A program made the translations under genes and the position numbers. From contig JAFPBO010000051.1 in the NCBI GenBank assembly GCA_017390475.1, forward strand, positions 372,001 through 436,000: DNA of 64,000 nucleotides, written 5' to 3'. This DNA is from Loktanella sp. GTDB taxonomy: Bacteria > Pseudomonadota > Alphaproteobacteria > Rhodobacterales > Rhodobacteraceae. The first letter of the stretch is position 1; each line of letters begins with the position of its first letter. Below are positions 25,455 through 33,822 of this stretch, piece by piece. The notes below the pieces were generated by a model. It was not told the DNA's origin, ran no database searches, and worked only from the letters and a program-made list of their open reading frames with translations.

Positions 25455-26633
25455 TCAGCTGACCGCGAATTTCAACAATTTGATTGCGGCGAAATCGCTG
25501 ACCGCGCCGCCGACGCGTTTGGTGGCATAGAACAGCACATGCGGCTTGGCCGAGAACGGATCGCGCAGCACCCGCAGATCGGGCCGTTCGGCGATGGTGT
25601 AACCCGTGCCGAAATCGCCAAAGGCGATCGGCGTGGCACCATCCGCGATATCGGGCATGTCTTCGGCAATCAGCACCGGATAACCCAGCAACCGCGCCGG
25701 TTCGCCCGCTGCCAGACCGTCGGACCAGAGGAAGCGGCCATCATTGTCTTTCAGCTTGCGAATGGTTCCGGCGGTTTTGGAATTCATCACGAAAGTGCCA
25801 TTGGCGCGGTAAGCCGCCCCAAGCGCATAGACCAGATCGACGATGGCATCGCCGCCGTTGATGTCACCGCGCAGGCCGGTCGATACAAAGCCGATAAAGC
25901 CCCATTCGTGGATTTCATTCTCGACCTGCGGATAGGTCAGGATGCCCTTGGGTTTGTCGATACCGTCACCGTTGATGAAAGCCCCCGCCTCTGACCGGGC
26001 GAATTTATCGGCGATGCGGGTGGCAAGCCAGGTTTCGATATCAAAGGCGCTGTCATCCAGCAGCCGCTGCGAGGCCTTCGGCAGGGCAGAAAGTTCATGC
26101 AGCGGGATGCTGATCCGGTCGATCTGTGGCGTGGCGGTATCGGTGACCGGGCCGGTTTCCGTCGCCCAGCCTGCGCCCATTTCGGAATGATCGACCAGCA
26201 GGTCATAAGAGGTGGCATCGACGCTGACCACGCTGGCGACAGCGCGGATCGAGGCGGTGGCGGACAAGCTGCCCTTGATCACATCGGCGGTCTGCGGATC
26301 GACCAGATAGCCGCCGTCAGCGGCCATGGCGGTGGACATCGCCTTGCCGTCCAGATCCAGCCCGCGCAGGGCATCATCATCGCCAGAGCGCAGATAGGCG
26401 GCAAAGGCTTTCTGATGCGGGGCTTCTTGCGCGGCGGCCATGGCCAGCGCCGGGCGGGCATTCATCAGTGTTTTACGGTCAAGCTTGTTCATGCGTTCAT
26501 CCTGTTTTTGCAATTTGGCGTTAAGGTCGGTGGTAAAAGTGGTGAAATCAGCCAGAAATCCGCTGATCTGGGTGGCCAGGTCGGTGCCGGGCATAGCGTC
26601 GCCGGTCCGTGCCTGTGGCGCGGTTGTGGTCAT
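25455..26633 (-). CDS. GTA major capsid protein (gp5-type, HK97 fold)
   Basis: A 392-residue HK97-type capsid precursor. Residues 20-110 are a charged helical region including LNAKLQKQDERMNKLDRK, the scaffold-like part removed by the protease in related phages, followed by GGYLVDPQTADVIKGSLSA (a near universal start of the mature capsid in this family). Later blocks are LPKASQRLLDDSAFDIETWL and GDGIDKPKGILTYP. AGGA precedes the ATG by 7 bases. Confidence 0.95.
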   Translation of the reverse strand: MTTTAPQARTGDAMPGTDLATQISGFLADFTTFTTDLNAKLQKQDERMNKLDRKTLMNARPALAMAAAQEAPHQKAFAAYLRSGDDDALRGLDLDGKAMSTAMAADGGYLVDPQTADVIKGSLSATASIRAVASVVSVDATSYDLLVDHSEMGAGWATETGPVTDTATPQIDRISIPLHELSALPKASQRLLDDSAFDIETWLATRIADKFARSEAGAFINGDGIDKPKGILTYPQVENEIHEWGFIGFVSTGLRGDINGGDAIVDLVYALGAAYRANGTFVMNSKTAGTIRKLKDNDGRFLWSDGLAAGEPARLLGYPVLIAEDMPDIADGATPIAFGDFGTGYTIAERPDLRVLRDPFSAKPHVLFYATKRVGGAVSDFAAIKLLKFAVS

Positions 26634-26654
26634 GGTCAGGTCCTTTGGTCGGGG

Positions 26655-27185
26655 TTAAAGCGGTGACAACAATCGACGCGCGGCGGCAAAGGCCGCGGTC
26701 AGCTGGCGCAGCTCATCCGCGCCAGCGGTTTCGGCCTTTGCGGCAATGCGCGCATCGGCCAGCATCGGGAAAGTGACCAGAGACACTTCCCACAGATCCA
26801 GTTCGGTCAGGTGGCGCGCGCCCTGATCATCCTTGCGCGCCCTGATGGTGCGATACCCAATCGACAAACCGTCGATGGCCCCGGCGGCGATCAGCGACGC
26901 GGCCTCGCGCGCCTTGGCGATATCGGTCAGCAGCCGGCCCTTGACCCAAAGGCCTTTGGCATCCTCGACCACCTCGTCCCAGATACCGATGGGCTGGGCC
27001 GGGTCATGCTGCCAAAGCATCCTGATCCGGCGTCCCTGCGCCAGGCTGGTGTGATAGGCCCCGCGGCTGACGATATCGCCGCCCTGATCGGATTTGCCGA
27101 ACAGCGAGGCATAGCCCGAGATCACCTGCCCGTCGGTGACGGTCACGCGGCCCGGTCCGGCGCAATATTTATGTTCGAGTTTCAT
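26655..27185 (-). CDS. GTA prohead protease (gp4-type)
   Basis: A 176-residue HK97 prohead protease. The ATG at 27185 gives MKLEHKYC; the core has ISGYASLFGKSDQGGDIVSRGAY, the catalytic His in RMLWQHDPAQPIGIW and the Ser in IDGLSIGYRT. It trims the capsid during assembly. It overlaps the upstream gp3.5 gene by 4 bases and is followed by the capsid gene after 21 bases. Confidence 0.93.
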   Translation of the reverse strand: MKLEHKYCAGPGRVTVTDGQVISGYASLFGKSDQGGDIVSRGAYHTSLAQGRRIRMLWQHDPAQPIGIWDEVVEDAKGLWVKGRLLTDIAKAREAASLIAAGAIDGLSIGYRTIRARKDDQGARHLTELDLWEVSLVTFPMLADARIAAKAETAGADELRQLTAAFAAARRLLSPL

Positions 27186-27388
27186 GGGGTCCCCCTGCTG
27201 AGTGCTTTGACGATTTCGAAAACCAGCAGACCGGCACAGCCGCCGACAATGATCCAGATCTGCCATGCGAGCCGTGCGATGATGTATTCGATCTTGCCCA
27301 GCCGCAGATCGACCTGGGCGAACCAGAAATCAGAGGCCGGGGGCGGTGCGGGCTTTGGCCCACGCAAAGCGATGATCTTAGTGTCCAT
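27182..27388 (-). CDS. GTA head formation protein (gp3.5-type)
   Basis: A 68-residue protein between portal and protease genes. It has a polar N-terminus with APPPASDFWFAQVDLRLGKIE, cited here as the DFWFAQVDLRLGKIE core, and one strong membrane segment about residues 42-62 (WQIWIIVGGCAGLLVFEIV). This fits the small GTA head formation protein of the rcc01685 family. The ATG at 27388 overlaps the portal gene by 11 bases. Confidence 0.83.
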   Translation of the reverse strand: MDTKIIALRGPKPAPPPASDFWFAQVDLRLGKIEYIIARLAWQIWIIVGGCAGLLVFEIVKALSRGTP

Positions 27389-28556
27389 GACCGACCTCCT
27401 GCGCGGGCAGGCCCAGCAGGCTGCGTTTTTCGGCATCCGTCAGGAAAGTCGCGGCCCCGACCCGTTGCCAGAGACTGTCGCGTTCCTGCGACAAGGCGGG
27501 GATCTGGTCCTTGTCGGGGCGGATTTCGATCCTTTCACCGGAAAAATCCGACAGCCAGTCGGCAATGACCGAGCTGACCCGCGTGGCCAGCGGCAGCACG
27601 GTCAGCCGGTAAAAGGCGCGGTTGGCTTCCTGATAATTGGCATAGGTGGCGTCGCCCGGAATTCCCAGCAGCATCGGCGGCACGCCAAAGGCGATGGCGA
27701 TTTCGCGGGCGGCGGCGGCTTTGGTTTGCTGAAATTCCATATCCGACGGCGAAAAGCCCATCGGTTTCCAGTCCAGCCCGCCTTCGAGCAGCATCGGGCG
27801 GCCCGCGTTGCGCGCGCCCTGATGCTGGGTTTCCATTTCATCGATCAGACGGTGATATTGATCCTGGGTCAGCGCGGATTGGCCATCCGCGCCACGATAG
27901 ATCATCGCCCCCGATGGCCGTGCCGCATTGTCGAGCAGGGCCTTGGACCAGCGCGCGGCGGCGTTATGCACGTCAATCGCGGCAGCGCAGGCCTGCAGCG
28001 CGGAAAAGCCGTAATGATCATCCTGCGGGTGGAACGATTTGACATGGCAGATCGGGCTGTGGTTTTCGGCACAGGCAAAACGGTGTTTGCGCCCGTCCAC
28101 GGTATATTCATAACCCGCAGGCCAGCCATCCGGGCCGGGGATCACCGCCATCCGGTCAGACCGCAGCACATGCATTTCGGCAGGCAGGTCGCTGGTGCCC
28201 ACCGCCTCCAGATAGCCATTGCCGGTCAGCAGCAGCTGGCCAAAGAGCGATTCCAGCAATTCGGCGCGGCCTTGCGCGGCATTGGGCCGGGCCAGCAAAG
28301 CCTGCACCGGGTGATGATCATAACGCTGGTCATCATCCTGCACGATCAGCGGGATCGCGGCGGCGGCTTCGGCGATCAGTTTCACCGCGCGATAGCCGAT
28401 CGGATTGGCCAGAAAGCCGGTCCGGGTCAGCGAGACCACATCGCGCGGCGACCATGCCACCCGGCCTGCGCCCGGCATCGCCATGATCCGCCCGCTGGCC
28501 GAAGCCTTGACCGCAATGGCCGGGGGTTTGGGTTTGCGGTTGAGAAAATCGAACAT
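27378..28556 (-). CDS. GTA portal protein (gp3-type, HK97 family)
   Basis: A 392-residue HK97-family portal. It begins MFDFLNRKPK and carries GYRAVKLIAEAAAAIPLIVQ, LLLTGNGYLEAVG, the stem-forming DAARPSGAMIY-like (NAARPSGAMIYRG) and IAFGVPPMLLGIPGDATYANYQEA, a hallmark of the family. Twelve copies form the DNA channel of the head. A 249-base gap holding an inverted repeat separates it from the terminase gene upstream. Confidence 0.95.
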   Translation of the reverse strand: MFDFLNRKPKPPAIAVKASASGRIMAMPGAGRVAWSPRDVVSLTRTGFLANPIGYRAVKLIAEAAAAIPLIVQDDDQRYDHHPVQALLARPNAAQGRAELLESLFGQLLLTGNGYLEAVGTSDLPAEMHVLRSDRMAVIPGPDGWPAGYEYTVDGRKHRFACAENHSPICHVKSFHPQDDHYGFSALQACAAAIDVHNAAARWSKALLDNAARPSGAMIYRGADGQSALTQDQYHRLIDEMETQHQGARNAGRPMLLEGGLDWKPMGFSPSDMEFQQTKAAAAREIAIAFGVPPMLLGIPGDATYANYQEANRAFYRLTVLPLATRVSSVIADWLSDFSGERIEIRPDKDQIPALSQERDSLWQRVGAATFLTDAEKRSLLGLPAQEVGHGH

Positions 28557-28805
28557 TGTCTACTCCTTGGTCGGGATCTGATGATCCTTGCGTCTTGAAA
28601 CCAATTTATCCGGCAGGGATGAGAAAGTGCTTACCGGTGCGTACGGTGCCCGGCGCAACACCCTGTGGCGGGGACGGGTCGGCGCCTCCGGCGGGAGTAT
28701 TTGGAGAAATAAGAAACACGGCGGCTGCCTTGTGCTGGCCCGGCTTCTTATTTCAAAAAATACTCCCGCGCGGCGCGCCCGAACATCCTGCAGGGATGTG
28801 ACGGA
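28557..28805. repeat. Intergenic region with a long inverted repeat inside the GTA operon
   Basis: Between the terminase stop and the portal start no gene is visible. Bases 28691-28769 form an imperfect inverted repeat: GCGGGAGTATTT (28691-28702) pairs with AAATACTCCCGC (28758-28769), and AAATAAGAA (28707-28715) pairs with TTCTTATTT (28745-28753). Transcribed with the operon it would make a stem of more than 20 bp with a GC-rich loop. It resembles a MITE or REP-type element more than a terminator because there is no T tract after it. Confidence 0.75.
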
Positions 28806-30203
28806 TCACAGGCTCCGGATCTGCGGATTGCGCCATCGGGCGGCGGGATCGATCATCAGATCCTGCAAGGCCCAGACCAGCGCATCGACCTGGTCGGGGG
28901 ACCCGACACCCTCATAGCCGGCCGGAGTCATCTGGCACATCTGGTCTTCGAGATCGCCCAGGCCGCGCAGATGCCTGACCCGGCCCTGTTCATACAGCGC
29001 CGCAACAGGTTCGGCGCGTGCGACCTTGCCCTTGGTGGCATGGACCGCGCGGAACGGCACCAGCGGGTCGATCTGGCGGATCACCGCCTCCACCATATCG
29101 CCGCCCTGATTGACCTCGGCGACCAGCCGGTCGGCACCATGCCGCTGCATCGCCGCAACCGCCGCGCGCGCCCAGATCGCGGGGCTGGCCCCCTGCACCG
29201 AGGCATCCTCGATCACATAGGCGCGCCAGTCCTGCACCGGGCCTGCCATCACCACGCCCGCGACGATGATGCCGCAGGCATCCGATCCGGCATGGGATGT
29301 GGTCGGCGGATCGACAGCAACGACGATCCGGGTCAGGGATGGCAGCGCATCGATCTGGCAGGTCGCGAATTGGGCGCGCTGCCAGAGCGCGCCTTCGACA
29401 TCGTCAAGCAATTCGCCCTCCAATTCCTGCCGCCCCAGCGCCGTGCCGGCATATTGCGCCGTGACCTCCGCCAGAAAGCTGTCGGCCAGATTGGCACGGT
29501 TGGCGCTGGTCGGCGCATGGGTTGTCACCGTGCTGTCCCGCGCGAGCAGATCGCGCAGCATGCCCGACCGCTGCGGTGTCGTCGTCACGCAGACCTGTGG
29601 GTGATCACCCAGCCGCAGGGCAAATTGCAGCATCGTCCAGGTCTTGTCCGCCTTGCGCCATTTCGCCAGTTCATCGACCCAGGCAGCGTCGAATTGCGGC
29701 CCACGCAGGGCCTCTGGTTCCTGCGCGGAAAACAGCATCGCCTGCGCCCCGTTGCGCCATTGCAAAAGCTTGCGGCTGGCAATCCATTGCGGCCGGTTGT
29801 CGGGCGGGGCGATGGCCATGATGCCGCTGTCGCCGAAGACCATCACTTCGCGCCCCTGATCGAAGGTTTCGCCGATCACCGCCACCCGCCGGGCGCGGCC
29901 GGGGGCCAGCGGGCTGGACCCTTCGACCATGCTGCGCAGCCATTCGGCGCCTGCGCGGGTCTTGCCCGCACCCCGCCCGCCCAGAATGACCCAGGCCCGC
30001 CAGTTGCCCGGCGGCGGCAGTTGATGCGGCATGGCCCAGAAGGCGAAAAGATAGGGCAAGGCCGCCGTCTCAGCCCGCGTCAGGCTGGTCAGGAAGGCCT
30101 GCTGCTGCTGCGGTGTCGCGCAGGCGATCAAGTTTGCGCCCAAGTTCATCGCGGATCGCGTCAAGGTCGGCAAGATGGGCGGGGTCAGTGGATTGTGCGA
30201 CAT
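28806..30203 (-). CDS. GTA large terminase / DNA packaging ATPase (gp2-type)
   Basis: A 465-residue packaging motor. Walker A is GGRGAGKTRAGAEW (Lys81), Walker B is FDAAWVDELA (Asp177, Glu178), and the C-terminal RNase-H-like nuclease has IVVAVDPP and a late Asp in VDALVWALQDLM. The conserved block LPYLFAFWAMPHQLPPPGNW precedes Walker A. The ATG at 30203 is chosen because AGAGGAGG lies 6 bases before it, although this makes the gene overlap the small terminase gene by 134 bases; the next ATG (30149) lacks a ribosome site. It cuts and pumps host DNA into heads. Confidence 0.94.
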   Translation of the reverse strand: MSHNPLTPPILPTLTRSAMNLGANLIACATPQQQQAFLTSLTRAETAALPYLFAFWAMPHQLPPPGNWRAWVILGGRGAGKTRAGAEWLRSMVEGSSPLAPGRARRVAVIGETFDQGREVMVFGDSGIMAIAPPDNRPQWIASRKLLQWRNGAQAMLFSAQEPEALRGPQFDAAWVDELAKWRKADKTWTMLQFALRLGDHPQVCVTTTPQRSGMLRDLLARDSTVTTHAPTSANRANLADSFLAEVTAQYAGTALGRQELEGELLDDVEGALWQRAQFATCQIDALPSLTRIVVAVDPPTTSHAGSDACGIIVAGVVMAGPVQDWRAYVIEDASVQGASPAIWARAAVAAMQRHGADRLVAEVNQGGDMVEAVIRQIDPLVPFRAVHATKGKVARAEPVAALYEQGRVRHLRGLGDLEDQMCQMTPAGYEGVGSPDQVDALVWALQDLMIDPAARWRNPQIRSL

Positions 30204-30420
30204 TGAATGCCTCCTCTGCGGTCAGCACCTTGAGATGCGCCGCGATCAATTGGTCCATACGGGTGATGACAGCGCGCGGGGTTTCCTCTGACAGATCGTC
30301 AGCGGCCCGCAGGCTGTGGTCGAGCAGCGCACGGATGCGCCCGAACAGATGGGTGATTTCAGCAACCCGGTCGTGGGCCTTGGCCAGCACAGCGGGATCA
30401 TGGGTTGGGGGGATGTTCAT
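30070..30420 (-). CDS. GTA small terminase (gp1-type)
   Basis: A 116-residue, mostly helical protein in the position of RcGTA gp1, which is the small terminase lacking a classic DNA-binding domain. It reads MNIPPTHDPAVLAKAHDRVA, then THLFGRIRALLDHSLRAAD and a C-terminal coil with DLDAIRDELGRKLDRLRD. The ATG at 30420 is the first in frame after non-coding repeat DNA; the only purine-rich site is AGGT 9 bases before it. Identification is by position, size and helix content; the sequence itself is weakly conserved. Its last 134 bases overlap the large terminase gene in another frame. Confidence 0.75.
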   Translation of the reverse strand: MNIPPTHDPAVLAKAHDRVAEITHLFGRIRALLDHSLRAADDLSEETPRAVITRMDQLIAAHLKVLTAEEAFNVAQSTDPAHLADLDAIRDELGRKLDRLRDTAAAAGLPDQPDAG

Positions 30421-30856
30421 GGTAAGATGACCTGCAAGGTGCCTTCCGCAGGTCGAGTGGGCCGTGTTTGGTGGCCCATCCAGCAAGTGCCAATCTACCC
30501 CGGGTTGTCGAGCAATGCAACGCGCCCGCGCCCGGGGTGCGGGCGGGGCGTTAGCGTTTTGGTGATGCAATTAACGGGGGAGGTCCCGGAACGGGGTCCG
30601 GGACTGCGGCGGGGGGTGCCTGTGGTAGGGTAAGGTCCCGGAGCGGGTCCGGGACTGCGGAGGCGGTGGATTGGTGGAGATGTGGGAGGTCCGGGGCTGC
30701 ATGGGGGGATTGTGGTAGCTGCGCAGTCCCGGACCCCGCTCCGGGACCTCAGCCTCCAGCCGCAGCACGACCCAGCCCACCGACACCACGTCGCGGCCAG
30801 GAAATGTCGGCAGGCATTTCCTGGCGGGGGAAGATTTTTCGGATGAAAAATCTTGG
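30421..30856. repeat. Intergenic region with palindromic repeats and two hairpins upstream of the GTA
   Basis: No gene is seen in 436 bases between the GTA start and the mltG stop. Three copies of a palindromic repeat lie at about 30584-30610, 30636-30660 and, inverted, 30723-30750; each has the arms GGTCCCGG and CCGGGAC. Two perfect hairpins follow: 30796-30825 (11-bp arms ending CAGGAAATG/CATTTCCTG) and 30831-30854 (AAGATTTTTC-GGAT-GAAAAATCTT). The last begins 2 bases from the mltG stop codon and is its best terminator candidate. The GTA promoter should lie in this stretch, but I could not identify it. Confidence 0.75.
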
Positions 30857-32029
30857 CTAGGGCGCGTCAGCCTCGGGAGTGGCGGCGCGCTCTGCCTCGA
30901 TCCGGCGCCAGACCGCGACGGCGCGGTTGTGATCGTCCAGATTGGTGGTGAATGTATGCCCCCCGGTCCCGTCCGCGACAAAGAAGATATAATCGGTCGT
31001 GTCGGGATTGACCGCCGCCTCGATACTGGCGCGGCCCGGATTGGCAATCGGCGTCGGCGGCAGGCCGGTGATCACATAAGTGTTCCACGGCGTTTCAGCG
31101 CGCAATTCGCTTTGCCGGATGCCGCGGCCCAGCACGCCTTCGCCACGGGTGACGCCATAGATCACGGTCGGGTCGGTCTGCAAACGCATCCCCTGCCGCA
31201 GACGGTTGACAAAGACGCTGGCAACCTGGCGGCGTTCGTCGCTGACGCCGGTTTCCTTTTCAATGATACTGGCCAGGATCAGCATCTCTTCGGGGCTGTC
31301 CAGCGGCAGATCATCATCCCGATTGGCCCAGGCGGTGGCGATGATATCATTCTGCCGTGATGTCATCTGCGCCAGAACAGCGGATACCGCCAGGCCCGGT
31401 CTCAGGTCATAGCTGCCGGGGGCAAGCGTGCCTTCTGCCGGGGTTTCGGTCACATCCGCCTGCAATATGCTGATCGCGCTCATCGCGTTCAGCACCTGCC
31501 AACTGGTCACGCCTTCGGCCAGGATCAGCCGGAAACGTGTGTCATTCTGGGTACGGACCTCGGCGTATTCTTCCGGGTCTTCGCCGGCGACCGGATCAAA
31601 TGTCACCAATTCCACGAAACGGTTGGTCACCGGGTCAAGGTCGCGCACCACGCCCTGCACCTGATTGACGCCGACCCTGTACACAACCTCTGTGCCGCAG
31701 GTATTGGCGCCGCCACGGGTGATGATATCGACGATATCTTCCATCGAGGATTGTTCCGGCACCAGAAAGCTGCCCGCTTTCAGCAGATTGGATTTATCGG
31801 TGTAATCCGCCCCCATGCGCAGAATCATCCGCGAGGTGACCGCATTCTGTTCCGCCAACCGCTCGGCCACGCCCGACATCGAGGCACCGGGGGCAACCTG
31901 AAAGCAGATCGCCTGCGCCAGCGGTCCGGGGTCGCGATATTGTTTCGCGCCCCAGCCGATGGCACCGGCCAGCAGGAACAACGCCACGATGAAAAACGTC
32001 AGCGCATTCGATGCAATATGTCGCCACAT
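30857..32029 (-). CDS. mltG: Endolytic murein transglycosylase MltG
   Basis: A 390-residue inner-membrane enzyme. The ATG at 32029 overlaps the fabF stop (TGATG) and starts MWRHIASNALTFFIVALF, a single N-terminal membrane anchor (about 10-30). The YceG-like catalytic domain has LASIIEKETGVSDERRQVASVF, cited as IEKETGVSDERRQVASVFVN with the catalytic Glu, and LQTDPTVIYGV and NTYVITGLPPTPIANPG. It cleaves nascent glycan strands in the periplasm and sets their length. It is the last gene of the fab operon, the usual place in this family. Confidence 0.95.
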   Translation of the reverse strand: MWRHIASNALTFFIVALFLLAGAIGWGAKQYRDPGPLAQAICFQVAPGASMSGVAERLAEQNAVTSRMILRMGADYTDKSNLLKAGSFLVPEQSSMEDIVDIITRGGANTCGTEVVYRVGVNQVQGVVRDLDPVTNRFVELVTFDPVAGEDPEEYAEVRTQNDTRFRLILAEGVTSWQVLNAMSAISILQADVTETPAEGTLAPGSYDLRPGLAVSAVLAQMTSRQNDIIATAWANRDDDLPLDSPEEMLILASIIEKETGVSDERRQVASVFVNRLRQGMRLQTDPTVIYGVTRGEGVLGRGIRQSELRAETPWNTYVITGLPPTPIANPGRASIEAAVNPDTTDYIFFVADGTGGHTFTTNLDDHNRAVAVWRRIEAERAATPEADAP

Positions 32030-33291
32030 CAGGTCGGTTTCCCGAAGATCACGCTGGCATTGGTGCCGCCAAAGCCGAAGGAATTCGACAAAGCGATATC
32101 GATCCGGCGCTCGCGTTTTTCGTTGGCGCAAAGGTCCACGACCGTCTCGACATCGGGATTGTCGAGGTTGATTGTCGGCGGTGCCACCTGATCGCGGATC
32201 GCGAGGATGGAGAAAATCGCCTCGATCGCGCCAGCGGCACCCAGCAAATGCCCAGTGGCGGATTTGGTCGATGACATGCTGAGTTTCGCCGCAGCCTCTG
32301 GCCCGACAAGCCGTTCAACGGCGGAAAGTTCGATGGTGTCAGCCATGGTCGAGGTGCCGTGGGCGTTCACGTAATCGATCTGCTGCGGTTCGATCTTCGC
32401 ATTCCGGCAGGCGGCGCGCATCGCGCGTTCGGCCCCTTCATGGTCGGGCGGCGGGGCGGTGATGTGATGCGCGTCGCCGGACAGGCCGTAGCCCAAAACC
32501 TCGGCATAGATTTTCGCGCCACGCGCCTTGGCATGTTCATATTCTTCCAGCACGAGGATGCCCGCGCCCTCGCCCATGACAAACCCGTCGCGGTCTTTGT
32601 CCCATGGCCGGCTGGCCTTGGTCGGGTCGTCGTTATGCGCGGTGGACAAAGCCTTGCAGGCGTTGAACCCGGCGATGCCAAGCTCGCAGATCGCGGCCTC
32701 TGCCCCGCCTGCGATCATGACGTCCGCATCGCCGAACTGGATCAGCCGCGAGGCGTCGCCGATGGCATGGGCACCGGTCGAACAGGCGGTGACGACAGCA
32801 TGGTTCGGGCCACGGAAACCGTAGCGGATCGAGACTTGGCCAGAGATCAGATTGATCAGCGCGCCGGGGACGAAGAAGGGCGACACGCGGCGCGGGCCTT
32901 TTTCGGTCATCATCACCGCCGTGTTGGCGATGGAATTCAGCCCGCCAATACCAGAGCCGATCATCACGCCGGTGCGTTCCTGATCTTCACGCTCGGTCGG
33001 CATCCAGCCGGAATCTTCAATCGCTTGTTGGGCTGCCGCCATGCCGAACAGGATGAATGTATCGACTTTGCGCTGTTCTTTCGCTTCCATATAGGTGTCG
33101 GCGTTGAACGTGCCGTCGCTGCCATCGCCCAGCGGGACCTCGCAGGCATATTGGGTGGTCAGGCGGGACGGATCAAAGCCAGTGATCTTGCCTGCGCCGG
33201 ATTTTCCGGCCAGCAATGCTTTCCAACTGTTTTCGACCCCGTCAGCCAGCGGCGTGACCAGCCCCAGCCCTGTTACAACGACACGACGCAT
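32029..33291 (-). CDS. fabF: Beta-ketoacyl-ACP synthase II
   Basis: A 420-residue condensing enzyme of fatty acid synthesis. The nucleophile is Cys170 in VTACSTGAHAIGDA, with His residues in YVNAHGTST (about 310) and SATGHLLGAAGA (about 346); the C-terminal SNSFGFGGTNASVIF is intact. It extends acyl-ACP with malonyl-ACP. It lies 151 bases after acpP and is coupled to mltG by overlapping stop and start codons. Confidence 0.97.
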   Translation of the reverse strand: MRRVVVTGLGLVTPLADGVENSWKALLAGKSGAGKITGFDPSRLTTQYACEVPLGDGSDGTFNADTYMEAKEQRKVDTFILFGMAAAQQAIEDSGWMPTEREDQERTGVMIGSGIGGLNSIANTAVMMTEKGPRRVSPFFVPGALINLISGQVSIRYGFRGPNHAVVTACSTGAHAIGDASRLIQFGDADVMIAGGAEAAICELGIAGFNACKALSTAHNDDPTKASRPWDKDRDGFVMGEGAGILVLEEYEHAKARGAKIYAEVLGYGLSGDAHHITAPPPDHEGAERAMRAACRNAKIEPQQIDYVNAHGTSTMADTIELSAVERLVGPEAAAKLSMSSTKSATGHLLGAAGAIEAIFSILAIRDQVAPPTINLDNPDVETVVDLCANEKRERRIDIALSNSFGFGGTNASVIFGKPT

Positions 33292-33397
33292 ATAATGCCC
33301 TCACCTCTTGGCGTATTTTTGCCTTGATACCCCAGCCCGCCACATAGGGGCAAGGGCGCGGATCAACCTGTGGGCGCAAAGCTGCGCCTCAAAAGCA

Positions 33398-33423
33398 AAA
33401 CGGCGCCCCGAGGGACGCCGTTT
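33398..33423 (-). terminator. Stem-loop after acpP
   Basis: AAACGGCG pairs with CGCCGTTT around a 10-base loop, 20 bases after the acpP stop. On the minus strand the stem runs into TTTTGCTTTTG, a usable T-rich tail. It would attenuate or end transcripts of acpP, a gene needed at high level, before fabF. Confidence 0.65.
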
Positions 33424-33442
33424 GCACCCGGATGACCCGGAT

Positions 33443-33676
33443 TTATTGTGCGCTGGAGATGAATTTCACCGCATCGCCAAAGGTCTGGATGGTTTCAGCA
33501 GCGTCATCAGGGATTTCGATCCCGAATTCTTCTTCGAAAGCCATGACCAATTCGACGGTGTCGAGGCTGTCTGCCCCAAGATCATCGATGAAAGACGCAG
33601 TTTCAGTGACTTTGTCTTCTTCAACACCAAGATGTTCTACAACGATCTTGCGTACGCGGTCTGCGACATCGCTCAT
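33443..33676 (-). CDS. acpP: Acyl carrier protein
   Basis: A 77-residue acidic protein with the phosphopantetheine attachment Ser37 in [19 protein letters not shown]. It carries growing acyl chains for FabD, FabG and FabF, all encoded next to it. Length and sequence are standard. The 146 bases between it and fabG hold no other gene. Confidence 0.98.
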   Translation of the reverse strand: MSDVADRVRKIVVEHLGVEEDKVTETASFIDDLGADSLDTVELVMAFEEEFGIEIPDDAAETIQTFGDAVKFISSAQ

Positions 33677-33822
33677 GTCAATTCCTCATGTCTTTCTGGG
33701 CAAGCGCCCGTTTTCAGATTCCCTTGCGGGAGTAGCAAAGCGGACAACGGCCCACGATTCAAGCTGCGAGGCTCATAGCAGAGAAATTCGTCTTGGCAAA
33801 CGCTTTCCCGGCCATCGCCTGA

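Larger units (their letters stand above)
16276..30420 (-). mobile_element. Complete RcGTA-type gene transfer agent cluster
   Basis: Seventeen consecutive minus-strand genes follow the order known for the Rhodobacter capsulatus gene transfer agent: small and large terminase, portal, gp3.5, protease, capsid, gp6 to gp9, gp10 and gp10.1, gp11 to gp15, and a small trailing gene. There is no integrase, repressor, replication or lysis gene and no flanking direct repeat, which separates it from an integrated phage. Most genes overlap or abut, so it should be one long transcript starting before 30420. All frames are open, which suggests function is kept. Accessory genes of the system (head spikes, maturation and the activator GafA) are not in the window. 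Confidence 0.93.

Noticed and set aside
16276..30420. Interpretation as an integrated prophage
   Set aside because: No integrase, repressor, replication, lysis gene or att repeats; gene order and the gp3.5, gp10.1 and gp15 proteins are those of a gene transfer agent.
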